Below, piece after piece: positions 23,999-36,390 of a stretch of DNA of 64,000 bases (positions are counted from its first letter, which is position 1; every line of letters begins with the position of its first letter). The notes beneath the pieces are model-generated. The model did no database searches. It saw only the letters and a list, made by a program, of their open reading frames with translations, and was not told where the DNA came from. The DNA lies in assembly GCF_012273895.1 (NCBI RefSeq), contig NC_052125.1, positions 3,100,001 to 3,164,000 of the forward strand, in the 5' to 3' direction. Both the position numbers and the translations under genes were made by a program. The stretch comes from Zerene cesonia. Taxonomy: Eukaryota; Arthropoda; Insecta; Lepidoptera; Pieridae.

Positions 23999-24173
23999 AT
24001 TATAAATGCGAAAGTTTGTAAGGATGTGTGTGTGTTTGTTGCTCTTTCACACAAAAACTACTGAACCGATTGCAATGAAATTTGGTACGTAAATAGCTGG
24101 ACAACTGGAATAACATATAGGTAACTTTTTATCCCGATATTCCTACGGGATATCGACCGCGGGGCGCAGCTAG
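23999..24173 (+). mobile_element. Helitron-like family A copy, short 3' deletion
   Basis: Complete borders A|TC and CTAG|T, but the stem region is shortened to GATATCGACCGCGGGGCGC. Confidence 0.7.
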
Positions 24174-24210
24174 TACATATTAAACGAAAAGTGACTAGTA
24201 ATCATTACTA

Positions 24211-24230
24211 CTACTACTACTACTACTCAC
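24211..24230. repeat. (ACT)n microsatellite
   Basis: Six or seven ACT units. Confidence 0.7.
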
Positions 24231-24287
24231 TTTACGCCTTGTTTAAAAAAATATCTCATGTCCATTTGAGTTGTATAATTTTCATTA

Positions 24288-24560
24288 TTACACGCTTTTT
24301 ATTAGCTTCACCTGTATGTTTGTTTGTTTGTATGTTTGTTTGTTTGTATGTTTGTTTGTTTGTATGTTTGTTTGTTTGTAACTGACTTCTTTGGGCGCGA
24401 TTTTGACCCACTTTAAACGGCCAGATTTCGTTCAAACTTTGTAGATTTATTGAGGACCGATGACAATACACTAATTTGATAAAATTATTCCAGTTTTCAA
24501 TTTGCAAAATATGATTTTTGTTAAAGCGTGTTTTATAGTTTTTTTAAACTATTATATTTT
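24288..24560 (-). mobile_element. Family E element with 12-bp minisatellite
   Basis: Minus strand: AATAGTTTAAAAAAACTA, CACGCTTTAACAAAAATC, GCCGTTTAAAGTGGGTC, AAAGAAGTCAGTTAC, then AAACAAACATAC repeats, GGTGAAGCTAATAAAAAGCG. Class unknown. Other copies: 44074, 46422, 54212. Confidence 0.7.
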
Positions 24561-25125
24561 ATTATTTTATTATTTATTTTCGGAAGAATTATGATTATAT
24601 ATTGTAATTTAAATATAGACGCAGTCGTTTACGTTTAATTAAACACTAATATTCGTATTACAATCTGACTCCATTAATTACACATAATCGTAATTGCCAT
24701 TTAAGTTTGTTTATGTTTGATACAATGGAATCATAAATAAATCACGGCATATTTCTTAACAAATACTTTTCTGTGAAGAATCCGCGTAATAAATTATTAT
24801 TATTTACAAAGGAAGTGATATGGTACGCGGTTATTATATAAACAATTATCGTTGTATAAAACGTTTATGATTAAATATAATTTATTTCCATTCCTCACAG
24901 AACTACCAAGGGTTGCCAGAATAACATTTTCCCAAGGGTAATGAGGAAAATATTGAGATGGGTATTTCTTTATTGGAGGGGTTTTTTTGCCTTTACTGTC
25001 AGCTATAGTTACGTTTTCCTCAATGAACAAACTAGTGTAATTAGTTTAAATTAAATCTTATTTAGTATAAGTACCTCTTTTAAATAATTAATTTATATTT
25101 AATCTCAAAACAAAAATTAGTACAT

Positions 25126-25470
25126 AGTATAAAACAAAGTCGCTTTCTCTGCCCCTAAGTAAGGATTTTTTTAATAGAGTGATTCAAGAGGAAAGTTTAT
25201 ATGTATAACTAGCTGCACCCCGCGGTTTTACCCGCCTGAGTCCGTATCCCGTAGGAATATCGGGATAAAAAGTTGCCTATATGTTATTCCAGTTGTCCAG
25301 CTGTCTGCGTACCAAATTTCCTTGCAATCGGTTCAGTAGACTTGGCGTGAAAAAGCAACAAACACACACGCATCCTTACAAACTTCCGCATTTATAATAT
25401 TAGTAGGATAGGATAACATCTATTAAACATCTCCGAATTTAACGCGGGCGAATCCGCGGGCAAAACCTAG
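25126..25470 (+). mobile_element. Helitron-like family G split by family A
   Basis: The 5' part is 25126-25208 (ATAAAACAAAGTCGCTTTC to GTTTATATGTATA). The 3' part is about 25414-25470 (ACATCTATTAAACATC, stem CGCGG/CCGCG with 6-nt loop, CTAG|T). Between them is a complete family A element. Confidence 0.7.
25209..25413 (-). mobile_element. Helitron-like family A copy nested in family G
   Basis: Sits exactly between A and T of family G (TATA|...|TAACATC), with no duplication, showing the insertion preference directly. Confidence 0.75.
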
Positions 25471-25952
25471 TTTTTTTATAATAAAATCCTCGAGAGATAT
25501 GAAAATTTCATTGAAAAGTCAAATGTTTACAAATTTTTACTATGAATTAGTGGTTGTATTTAGTATAGAAAAGAAAAAGTATTGCAATTCCTAGATTTTT
25601 GGAATTATTTAAATTTGATTAAGCACACGAAGATACGGGCAACAAACAGTACCTAAGTAATGAATATGTAATGCACGAAGATCACTCTAATGGGCGATTA
25701 ACAAGGCATGTAGTTGATACTATAAAGGATCAGTGACCGTAAACTTGTAGTTATCTATTATTTATGTTTTTTTTTTTATTTACGCCCTGTATTATTGTTT
25801 TTTTGCAAAAAGTTTATATACAAGGCGATCTTTTACGGTAGAGCGTACCTTTGATGGATCTACCTTCGTGGCATTATTTCAGGTGACTACTTTAGCTAAA
25901 AATATGCCTCAATCCTACTATCCTCCTTCCTACTCCTATTAATCTCCTTCTG

Positions 25953-26162
25953 TCCTACTAATATTATAAATGCGAAAATTTGTAAGGATGTGTGTGCGTT
26001 TGTTGCTGTTTCACGTAAAAACTACTGAACGAACTACTACGATTACAATGAAATTTGGTACGTAGACAGCTGGACAACTGGAATAACATATAGGCAACTT
26101 TGTATCCCGATATTCCTACGTGATATTGTTTTTACGCGGGTGAAACCGCGGGGCGCAGCTAG
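25953..26162 (+). mobile_element. Helitron-like family A copy
   Basis: Near full length, with a short duplication around GAACGAACTACTACG. Ends GGCGCAGCTAG|T. Confidence 0.7.
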
Positions 26163-27009
26163 TTTTATATAATGCTTTGAAGTTTACAGTATATGATCTG
26201 CTGCAGTAACGAAAAAGAAGAATGTAATAGTATTTTATTATTTATTTGAAAGTTGTAAGGAACACGCTGGTACCAATATATTATACGATAGATTAATATC
26301 ACAAAGATACCAACCTCTAACCATTTCCTTTAACGATGAAAACCATGCTAATAAATAGGCAATCTTTGAGAATTTTTGTAAATTATTCTTTAAACAACAT
26401 AACTGGTCACACAGGGCCACATATGCATGTGGACCTGTGTGACTTTAGCAGCCGAGACCGTCGATTGGAGACCATCAAGTTGATTGTATAAATATGCCCG
26501 TTTGTCATTTTAACTGCTCTTAAAAACTGTCGAAAAAACGATCTTACGACGACGACCTTAATTGCTACTTCCGAGAATAAATCGATGTTAGTAGTTATTT
26601 CTGATTCCCAATGATACCGGTTTCTCGCTACATACCCATTAATCATATTTATACAATGCCCTCACCTACAAATGTCCGGAAAACGAGAGGATAATGTGAC
26701 CAAATACAGATACGGTCGAATGACAATCAGTGGATATAATTCTCCTGCAGTAAATCAAATTCAAGGTCGCAACACCGAGCCGCTAATGTTTATAAACATT
26801 TTTTTTTTCTGTATAGTCTATGGTTTTTGCGTCAATGACATATTGACAGATTGCCTTGACGCCATCATGGACAGAATGAAAATAAATATTTATCAAACGA
26901 TGAAAAGGAAATGACTAATTATAAATCATTTACAAATAAATTTGAGATTAAAATATGTCAATGGAACAATATTACCGAGTGTCGATAAATTTCCTTGTGT
27001 ATCCTTTAA

Positions 27010-27370
27010 TCCTACTAATATTATAAATGCATAAGTTTATAAGGATGTGTGTGTGTACTCTTTCATATAAAATCTACTGAACCGATTGCAATGAAGTTTG
27101 GTACGTAGACAGCTGGACAACTGGAATAACATATAGGCAACTTTTAGAAATTAAAAACTAGTCTCCCCGTGACCACGCTCGCTGTAAAGTGTTCGGAACG
27201 TCGGGTTAATAATATAATGAATAAATCGCGTTTAAAATCCATTAAAAAGTTTTTAATTTCTCAATGTATAATAGTCGCGTAAAATCAAACAAGAAAATAT
27301 AGGCAACTTTTTATCCCGATATTGATACGGGATACGGACTCACGCGGGTGAAACTGCGGGGCGCAGCTAG
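27010..27370 (+). mobile_element. Helitron-like family A copy carrying a family D insertion
   Basis: A|TCCTACTAATATT at the start and GCGCAGCTAG|T at the end. The middle is interrupted at 27145 by family D, and TATAGGCAACTTTT occurs on both sides of the insert. Confidence 0.7.
27145..27261. mobile_element. MITE-like family D, internally deleted
   Basis: Left end kept for only about 14 bp, then CCGTGACCACGCTCGCTG, then a full right end. Nested in family A. Confidence 0.65.
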
Positions 27371-27399
27371 TATCGTTATGTATGCGTAAGCGTGTCTGT

Positions 27400-27512
27400 T
27401 TGTTTGTCCCTCTTTCTCGTCGTAGCGGGGAGGTTTTATGATAAAATTTTTGTTTGGATATAGTTGGTTTGAATATTGTCTACACGGATGAAGCCGCGAG
27501 CGAAAGCTAGTA
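27400..27512 (+). repeat. Degenerate Helitron-like 3' end
   Basis: TGTTTGTTTGTCCCTC and then GATGAAGCCGCGAGCGAAAGCTAG|T. Family not assigned. Confidence 0.4.
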
Positions 27513-28028
27513 TTTTAATTTTATGCAATAGTTTTAAACTTAACCTAATATCAATTTAACGTTCATTCTAAGATATACGTAGGTTCTACGTTTTACGCTT
27601 TAAGTTGCAATTATGAGGGTAGTTGCAAATTTTTTTAATCTCAGAAAATTAATTTGTAATTTTAATATAATTTAAAGGCATTACGTAGAATCTAAGTAAA
27701 TTAAATTATTGTTTTCATATAGAGAATCATTGAATAACCAATTAATACAATATTATATCACTTAAAGATCAACATCATTTGCCCTAACGATTACTAATTA
27801 GCCAGACTGAATTTTAGTTTTTCGTGATTGCAAAAACTGCTGATTGCATCTGGATGAGATTTAGCACAGAGATAAATAACAGTCTGGCTGCTAACACGTG
27901 CTATTATAGCTTTAAACGACGCGAGTGATGCCACGCGCTTAAGGTAGTTTATAAATAAAAATGGCGTCATTGTCATCAAACGAAATAACAGGAATGTACC
28001 AGGGTAACATAAAGCAAACGAAGCTTAC

Positions 28029-28205
28029 CTTTGCACTATTTCTGAGCGCAGTTCATCCGCGACCATCGTGTATTGCAAATATGACCTTACCACTTTAGAA
28101 CAGGTTATATAATCGAGTGTGTCGCGTGCGAGTTACGTCGTTTGTTGATCGGAGCGCGCCCAGTTCCGTACTAAGTACGGGCTGATACGGCGGCGGTAAG
28201 CACAC
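28029..28205 (-). other. ced-6: Probable 5' exon of ced-6 (5' UTR or alternative start)
   Basis: A GC-rich segment ending at a consensus donor, CAAAG|GTAAGC. An ATG at 28066 is followed by VADELRSEIVQ and two bases. Splicing to the acceptor at 22751 makes AGA and leads in frame into MSTLLFW, adding 13 residues. An insect-type initiator, ATCAGTGTG, lies near 28205. It could also be purely untranslated or belong to another transcript. There is no transcript evidence here. Confidence 0.5.
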
Positions 28206-28270
28206 TGATGCATGCTCGTTCATTCACTCGACTGTAGGGCTGTGTCGTGATGTCGATGCTTTGTGACATT
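28150..28270 (-). promoter_or_regulatory. Probable ced-6 core promoter region
   Basis: GC-rich island in an AT-rich region, containing an initiator-like ATCAGTG, a GCCGCCG run and the palindrome CCGTACTTAGTACGG. No TATA box at the expected distance. Confidence 0.4.
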
Positions 28271-28299
28271 TTTAGTTCACTTATCGATATAAGGGAATT

Positions 28300-31200
28300 A
28301 TGAATTTTTGATTAAATAATTTTATAACATGTGACACGATTGTTGATGTTTATTATTTTTAAAGAGTTATTGGTTTTTTGAATTGAAGTTTATAACAAAG
28401 AAGTGTAACTATAATCTAATTAATGTTTATAAAATTTCGAGCTTAATGCTTCGTGTATTAATCTATATTTATTGAAAAACTGTAACTACAACATGTCGAT
28501 TCAATTAAAGCGATAATATATTACGAGCAATTTCGTGTTGCGAAACACGATTTCGATGCAGGAAGTTTGATATGAGAATAAGATTAGAAATTACAGTATT
28601 CTAGTCATATCCTGTAATTCAATATCTAGAATATGATTTTAAAATACACTTTCGACTAGAGTCTAATAAAGCTCAGATAATATCCTAAAATTCGAGTAAG
28701 ATTTTTGGGAAAAAATAAGTTCGCAATAAGATTATTAGCAATTTAATGATTACGTAAATGTATATAATTACATTGTGGGTATTTTCCAGTCCTGTAGTCG
28801 GATGTGAATATGGAGTGACTCGGGTCCGTGGACCGTGAAGATGACTTGTCTTACACCTGTCAATGTTAAGCGTAACTCAGTGAACATGAGATTATTCTAT
28901 CTTCACATTGTCCAAGCATACAAAGTAACTATTGGTTGTCCTATATTCTCTTTCTAGAAAGTTCTGGTTTGTTGAACAAAAACTATGTTCATATTTATAA
29001 AGTTCAATGAATTGTCATATGTATTTGTGACATGAGAGGGCGTTATTTAACTAAGCGTTTACTTTATTATTTCATGAAGTTATAACAGATTTATATAAGT
29101 TATTCACGCGTTGTAAAATCACGCTTTCTTCCAGTATTGTTATTAACAATACTTTTTCCTATATAACATAGTTAATATTCATTGTAATAAAACAACGATC
29201 ATAAGTATATCAACACATAAAAAATAGTTCTATTAGAATAAGAGATTTTATCGAATGTCGATATTTTTAAATTCACCTGCGTCCGCGCATTATGTTAGCT
29301 CGTCCACCCATTGGTTTCCGAGTTATCCTTTGACATGTCCAAACTAGTGATAAGCGGTTAAGACGGTGATTTAAAAACCAACAAATGTTATTCAAGGCAT
29401 GATCTTTATGTGAATGACCTCGCTGATTTACAGCTTATAATGTAAAGGATGAACAGTTATTTGAAATCTCGTAAACGATGTGCGATCAAGGTTATTTTCA
29501 TATTGTGATTTGAAGCCGAATTTATTAAAGACTACTTATTTGACTTGGCCTCTTACCTCGGTTTTGAAATAATGTACGTATGAAATGTCGAATCAAATTT
29601 CTAAAGTAGTAGTTTATAAAGCAAACTTACAAATTTTTAACAAAGTTAATTATAATCTCTTATTGTATTAACCTTGATGTAAAGATTTCGTTAAGACGTT
29701 TAATATAAACATCTATTAAAAGTAAAATCTATTAAGTAAATATTACTGTACAATTAGTAAAATAATTTCTTAGACACGTGGCGTATAAATTGGTTAATTA
29801 AACATACTACGCATAAAACACGTTCAACGAAAACATCTACAACAACTGGTGAGGTCTGCTCACTCATATATGTATTTATAGACTTATTGTATTGAGAATA
29901 AAACAAAAACGCATCTGTACAGTACTGTATCTCTACGTAGCTGATCCACGCAGCTTAATCTATAACTGTATTTTTAAATTTTCTTAAATCTCTCAATAAT
30001 CGTAACGTAATGTTACATAGAGTGCAGCCTTTTTCGCTACCGGGTTCACACAATACAAAAATAATTTCAATTCGAACAAGCACTTTCTAATAATTAACTT
30101 TAAAAATATGATAGACGTGACAATTATTTTTATACAGAACATGTCTATTAGGTTAGTACCTACAATATAAAACCATACGTAATTTTTTTATATATACTCT
30201 TCATGATTTCGAAATTACTTAATTTGCATAAAGACTCACGCTATAAACTTTCTTATTTTTTATATTACACATTATGATAATACATTTTGAAAGCTTTTCA
30301 GAAATTATTACGTTTCTAATTTGCATAAAATATCAAAAGTGCATAAACATTCAATTATAATACATATACAATTTAATACTTTTAATTTAATATAAACATG
30401 CTTATATTGCATCTTATAATTTTTTATTATCTTATCGTCCATTTATAAATGTACGATTTATGAAATACTATGTGGTCTTCCCTACGTTCAAATATAAAAG
30501 AAAATAGTTAAACCAGAAATAACTTAATACCTATTATACTATTATACTTTAGGTGACCGAAATGATAAACGGGTTTCAAATAGGTCCATATCTTTCCTAC
30601 AATATTAGAGCATAACATTATTACTATTGTACGTACCAATAACATATTTATAAATATATTGTAATTGTATATTTCTGTATATAAGTAATACTAGTAAATG
30701 AGTTGCATAAAAACTTTTTCTAATTGTACAAAGTAATATTCATTAAAAATGATGCAATTTATCGATATTGACATGGTTTCATGACATCACTTTCTTTGAA
30801 ACCAGTTTCGCTAGTTACGTCTAGGCACCATGATGTTAAAGTATACAGAGATTTTACTTTATCTGTAATATTTAAATAAACATATAAAGTACGTATTATA
30901 TTTATAAATTAATTAAACAGAGCATAGATTTGATTAACCAACGTTCCTAAAAAAACGATGGTATTTCTCATTCGACTTTTTGTGTTTGTCACTTGATACC
31001 TGCGTGGGTTTTGGCGCGATTTTAATAGAAAATTGTTGTCTTTTGGTCCCATTTTGAAGTAACAGGAACATTAACCGTTTTTTTTTTTGTAGTAAATATT
31101 TGCGTTTTTCATGAAACTTAACTTAAAACTACAAATGATAAAATATTTTAAGACTTCTGGCGGGGGAGATTACCCTGTAATGTATCTGTAATTTGTTACT
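28300..31200. other. Repeat-poor non-coding block upstream of ced-6
   Basis: 2.9 kb with no recognised repeat copy, unusual in this window, and no coding signal. It may hold regulatory sequence for ced-6 (inference). Confidence 0.4.
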
Positions 31201-31202
31201 TA

Positions 31203-31375
31203 TCTATACTAATATTATAAAGCTGAAGAGTTTGTTTGTTTGAACGCACTAAACTGGTAATATCTAATAAATACTGGTCCGATTTGGAAAATTCTTTCAG
31301 TGTAAGATAGCCTATTTATTGAGGAAGGCTATAGGCTGTATATATACCATGGGCGAAGCCGGGGTGGACCGCTAG
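31203..31375 (+). mobile_element. Helitron-like family B, complete copy
   Basis: A|TCTATACTAATATTATAAAGC ... CTATTTATTGAGGAAGGC, GGGCGAAGCC, GGACCG, CTAG|T. Best-bordered copy of this family. Confidence 0.7.
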
Positions 31376-31396
31376 TGAATAATAAAATATGTCAAA

Positions 31397-31589
31397 CTAG
31401 CTGCCCCCCGTGGTGTCACCCGCGTAAGTCCGTATCCCGTAGGAATATCGGGATAGAAAGTTGCCTATCTTCTACTTCAGTTGCCCAGCTGTCTACGTAC
31501 CAAATTTCATTGCAATCGGTTCAGTAGTTTTTGCGTGAAAGAGCAACAAACACACACACATCCTTACAAACTTTCGCATTTATAATATT
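31397..31589 (-). mobile_element. Helitron-like family A copy
   Basis: Near consensus. Separated from the family B copy by only 20 bp. Confidence 0.7.
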
Positions 31590-31599
31590 GAAGAAAACA

Positions 31600-33930
31600 A
31601 TTTTATAATCAATAAAAAAACAAACCAATTGCTATATTTTATTCGGACACAAATTTCAAATGTTTTCGCTTATGTATTTTTTAATTTAATAATTATTTCG
31701 TATGAAGTTCTATAATTGTCTCTGATTTATATGTAGACATTAGGCAACATTGAATACAAGCTTTGTTTTATCTTCAAACATTTTATCATAATGACGCTAT
31801 TTAAAAAGTATTTAAGACTATATACGTATGTTTTCTTATGAAAAAAGATGAGTAATTCATCTGTTTATTAGTTTAGGTATTAATAAACCAGATATTCATA
31901 AGACACATCGTTTTATTACTTTAAGTAAGCTACAATCATTGTTTGAAGGCTATCTGTCTATTAATTCTACACATATATGCATATACTAACATTCAACAAA
32001 CATTAAATATAAAGTTCATATTGTCTATGGTATAATAATAAGGTTTGACAGCTCATTTTTATTCCTCTTCCATTATGGCAATAAGTTTCAATTATTTGCC
32101 AGTGTCAAGCTTATAGCTTATTTTTTTAATGTCATTTGTATAGGGCACAGACTCAATAATGAGTTAGTCGTAGCACAGATAACATAATACTACACTGCTG
32201 TAATGCATATTTCAAATTAAGAACGATTTTCCGTAACAGTCCTTTTGTCTCGTACAATGTTACCTGTTTAGATTGCCTTCGAAATGCGGCATAGTGATTC
32301 ATGCAAACGATATTTCCATTGTATAGTTTCCCTTTCACCACGCTGTCTGACTAAACTTTACATAAGTTCAGTACAAGAGCACCTAATTTAAGTTTAAAGC
32401 TATCTTTATTGCAGAGTTTTTACGGGTTTTTACCAAATTTTAAATACTTTTTTATCATTGTTTATGCTGTTATTGTACATAAATTCTACGAAATAATACC
32501 ACACGGGATTTCCTTATTTGTAACGGAATTTACACATGGAATACAACACTGAAAATTCTGTAGGTTTACGAAAATTATAATTCTTTACACACATAAAAGT
32601 ATCTACTTAAAATAAATATGTTTCATCTCTTTCTTAGTGTGTAACGAAATTAGTGTTAGGATGGCATTTGTTTTGTTAAAAAGACATTATATAGGTTTAA
32701 TTTCAACACATTATATTAAATCATACAAATAAACAGCTTACGAGTAACACTAATGGTACGCGACCTTATATTATGATGTCCTAGCCAGCCCATTTGAACT
32801 TTGAACGATTGGTTCAAATTGGTTCAAATGTTTGAACAATACTTGGCCTCGATTGCGACACAGATAATGTGAGAAGTTCTAAGTTTAGATTAGGGTTGTC
32901 ATTACAAAAAAAAATAATAACAAGAAAACTTTTAAAAATAACCTTATAAATATGTCATTGAATGGTTTTGTCCACTAAATATTTTTTAAAATGTAAGTTT
33001 TATTGTTACCTTTATTTATTACTATTGTGAGGAAGTTTATTACAATTTGTTACAAAATGACTTATGTAGGTAACGATGAAATTATTTTACTGGCAGTTGA
33101 AATTATTAGACATAATTAAAAAAGAAATCGTAGGCAACAAACAACTAGCAATATTATCTGTTTGCAGAAACCTTTGATTATATCACACAAAGTATGGTAT
33201 TGTTGCCAGGCGTCAAAAAATACATCTCGTGTGAATAAAGCGCTATTGTCGTTAGTGTGGGACGTGGGAAAGCAATTTGCGCAGAATTTTAATAGCTGGT
33301 AACATTTACTTTGATAAAAAATAAATAGTTGATGCACTAACGTGGCGAGACAGTTATGGCATTTTTCAAATTGTACGTTAATTAATAACATTTTTCATGT
33401 AAGATGTTTCTTGATTGAATTAATTTGAATTTATGTCTAGAAAAATTATATATTATGATCACGTTATGATTTTTTGACGTAAAGCCTGATTTTTTAAATA
33501 TATTGTTAAAAAAATATTATTATAACGAATAGGGTTCCACTGTAATAAAAATGAGAAAGAATAGCTTTTAACATAATTAACAATAATCCTGTGAACAAAA
33601 TAACAATGGGGAGACGTATATCTTTCACTTTTAACCTCAAACCTCTGGTGCCATTTCGGCGCGAAACACCATTTTGAAATGAATGACATTTGCTGTTGTT
33701 TTTGGTATGAAGATTAAGGCTTGGCAATTGTATATTAAATTACACGGAATCTCATAATTTGAGGTAAAATTGCTAAGCTATGTTGATAATCGTTTCGTAA
33801 TAACAACTAATATAGAGTAACAATGACAAAAAATTAAGTATATTATTACTTCAAAAGATCCGATAAAATATGTTTAATACCTAAATACTAATTGACAGCC
33901 GTGCTTTTTGTGTCCAATATATACATGTCC
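31600..33930. other. Non-coding AT-rich sequence
   Basis: Only one weak exon-like segment, at 32264-32342 on the minus strand (see findings). No repeat recognised. Open stretches on the minus strand near 33116-33727 have AT-driven composition and are not believed. Confidence 0.35.
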
Positions 33931-33936
33931 TTATGG

Positions 33937-34060
33937 ATCCTTTATTTATCCCACATCCTGTAAAGTCGGCAATCTATTTGCAGAGAGCCTCTGCAATTGA
34001 CCTTAGGCCTCTGAAAATATTCATGGGTAGTGGTTGCGCTTGCCATCAGACAAAGAACAC
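33937..34060 (-). mobile_element. Metulj-like SINE, decayed
   Basis: AAGTCGGCAATCTATTTGCAG, TTAGGCCTCTGA and TTCATGGGTAGTGG match, in reverse, the copy at 23360. Confidence 0.5.
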
Positions 34061-34802
34061 TGCGTACGTAATATTTGCCCATAAACAACATTATAATATA
34101 TCTTACTTAATACTTATATTAATAGATACGTATTTATTACGGACCTCAAAACGTGACTCCGTTTAAAGACAAGATAGATAAAGTTATGTAACAAGGATCA
34201 CGATTCCAAGAAGGTTATAAGGAAATTTTCTTAAGTTTTTTATCTGTGCACAATATCAGCTAATGTGTATTGTCTGTGGCAAAAAAATATATAGCCTGCA
34301 AGTAATGACGTTTGTAAAAAGATAATGCGCGTAAACCGTAAATTATTACCTGTGGAAAATTCAGTGATTTATTATGTTTTTGTTGACGAACGATATAAAA
34401 ATGAAAATTTTCGAGTGTAAAATAATTTAGAATAAGATTACCTAAATAGCCACGAATTTTCATCATATTTTTTTTGTTTCTGACATGTTTGAATTTGGAA
34501 CACATAATCATTTAGAACACTTTTTTAATAATATTTTTTTTATAAACGCCGCCTGATAAACATTTAATATTTCATGCAGGTAATGAGTACATAAATAAAT
34601 AATAATTTTAAACATCATAAAAGACAATAGACTAGAGATCTGTGTTACCGGATATGAGATAGCAATATTTATATATAGTTAAATATAATAGTGGCCTATA
34701 CATGCAGAATGATAAGAATATAATAATCGGTTTATATTCGAAATACCAGTAATTATACGACATTGTTTCATGGTTTTGTTTGTGAAACAACCAGGTTTTT
34801 AA

Positions 34803-34918
34803 AAAATAAGTAAGGGCAGCGCATTCGCAGAGGTCTGAGCGTCTGCGAATGTTCATGGGAGGTGATCGCTTACCATCAGGCGAACCACCAGCTCAGGCGC
34901 CCGCTATGACATAAAAAA
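34803..34918 (-). mobile_element. Metulj-like SINE fragment
   Basis: CTGCGAATGTTCATGGGAGG, then CGCTTACCATCAGGCGAACC, then ACCAGCTCAGG. Confidence 0.6.
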
Positions 34919-34929
34919 ATTTGTCAAGT

Positions 34930-36300
34930 ATTCCAGAGATAGCACGTTCAAACAAACAAACTCTTAACCTATAGATAGACTGAAATGATTTTGACAACAA
35001 AGGTTTAATTGGACATTTTTTTACCACATTTTCAAAATCCACTTACGTATTATATCGTTAACAAAATATTGGTAATGACGCATCTATTTCGTTAAGTACT
35101 CTATGACATAAAATTATCATCCAAAATATTTAGTTTTGAATTAAACGTGTTACACAGATGCCAAACAACATCGCACCGTAAATTGGTAGTGTTAAAGTTC
35201 AAATCGCTTTGTGATTTAGAACAATTATTATGTAGGTGCTTATTTTTGTTTGCGAACTGCGAATTATGTATAACCTAGACATAGTTATTAAATGCCGTTT
35301 CAGCCTTTTGTTAGTATGTAGTTAAAAAGCTAGGTACAGCCTGTGACTTTGTCTCTGTTGAATTTATTTTTGTATTAATTATTTTTACAGATGATTAGTA
35401 ATTTTTCTTTTTTGCAAAAAAAAAAAAATTAACAATCAAGTATTATGACTTATGTCATTCAGTGATATAGCTTTCAAATGTTGAAAGAATTTTTGAAATC
35501 GGTCCAGTAGTTTCTGTGTGAAAAATGTTTTCTTTTTATACTATTAGCTTAAATATCATTCTGACAGTTAATTAAACGATGCTTTTTAGCTGTTTGTTCG
35601 TTTGAATGCGCTAAAACCAAGAACTACGTATTTGAAATTTCACCGTTGGATTTGTACATGAATTGATGGGTTGTTGGATTGGTCCCTGAGTGCTATCCTA
35701 CTAACTACTAATATCATAAACGCTAAAGTTTGATAGTATGGTTGTATGTTTGTTACTCTTTCACGAGAAAACAACTCATTCTATCAGTCTTTTTTTGATA
35801 CAGAGATAGATTGTAGTCTGCATTAGTACATAGGCTACGAAAGAGGCACGACCAAACCCGATCGGACCGCCAGTGGTTATATGCAGTCGCGGAAAAATTT
35901 CACTAGCGCGATTCAGAGAAATGCGTCGCTACAACCACATATTGGTAGATATCAATCCCATTTCCCATCCGTCATTCGAGGCGAAGGAAATTGCGATATG
36001 CGACACCCGCTTCGTTATTAATACTACGCAATTACATGACTTCGCTTTCATTGGCGTGCTGGTGAAATTACTCAGTTGTTAGAAAGTGTTCCTTGCTATT
36101 TATTGACCTTGTGTAATTGGGCTAGTCGTTAGTCATTAGTGGGTTGTGTGTCTGAGTGTACTGATTATAATAAAAATACTTTAAAAACCTAACAAAAATC
36201 CCGATTTATTGATAGAATCAACTAATTTGTCTCATTTGCTCTTATGCAGAGTATGGGTAAGGAAATGATTAAATCCTGTCGATACTAATCAGGATAATAA
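34930..36300. other. Non-coding with decayed repeat pieces
   Basis: Pieces of family B-like sequence near 34930 and 35590 (TTTGTTCGTTTGAATGCGC). A moderately GC-rich patch at 35860-36080 has a 69-codon open frame that I do not recognise and do not trust. Confidence 0.35.
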
Positions 36301-36308
36301 GATAAACT

Positions 36309-36390
36309 CATGAAATTATTGTATTGTCACCGATCCTTGATAAGTGCGGAAAGTTTTAATTAAATCTGTCTGTTTAAAGTGGGTCAAAAT
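36309..36390 (+). repeat. Family E fragment
   Basis: TGTATTGTCACCGATCC and CTGTTTAAAGTGGGTCAAAA, directly abutting a family A copy inserted at its 3' side. Confidence 0.55.

Larger units (their letters stand above)
22752..28028 (-). other. ced-6: Probable first intron of ced-6
   Basis: Bounded by the acceptor before ATG 22750 and the donor AG|GTAAGC at 28028. Holds Metulj-like, A, E, G and D elements listed separately. The stretches 24570-25100, 26230-27000 and 27520-28020 show no recognised repeat or gene. Confidence 0.5.

Noticed and set aside
24256..24507. Open frame with the peptide SINLQSLNEIWPFKVGQ, seen again at 44128-44331
   Set aside because: The near-identical peptides come from two copies of family E. 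The frame is incidental and is broken in other copies.
26238..26914. Frames of 60-80 codons on both strands in the presumed first ced-6 intron
   Set aside because: No coding-like composition over any continuous exon and no good splice context.
33116..33727. Three overlapping minus-strand frames of 73-91 codons
   Set aside because: Composition is that of AT-rich random sequence (F, I, L, Y, K, C), and there are no supporting splice signals.
35873..36082. 69-codon plus-strand frame in a GC-richer patch
   Set aside because: No splice sites or start context of note, no family recognised. The patch looks like part of a dispersed repeat.
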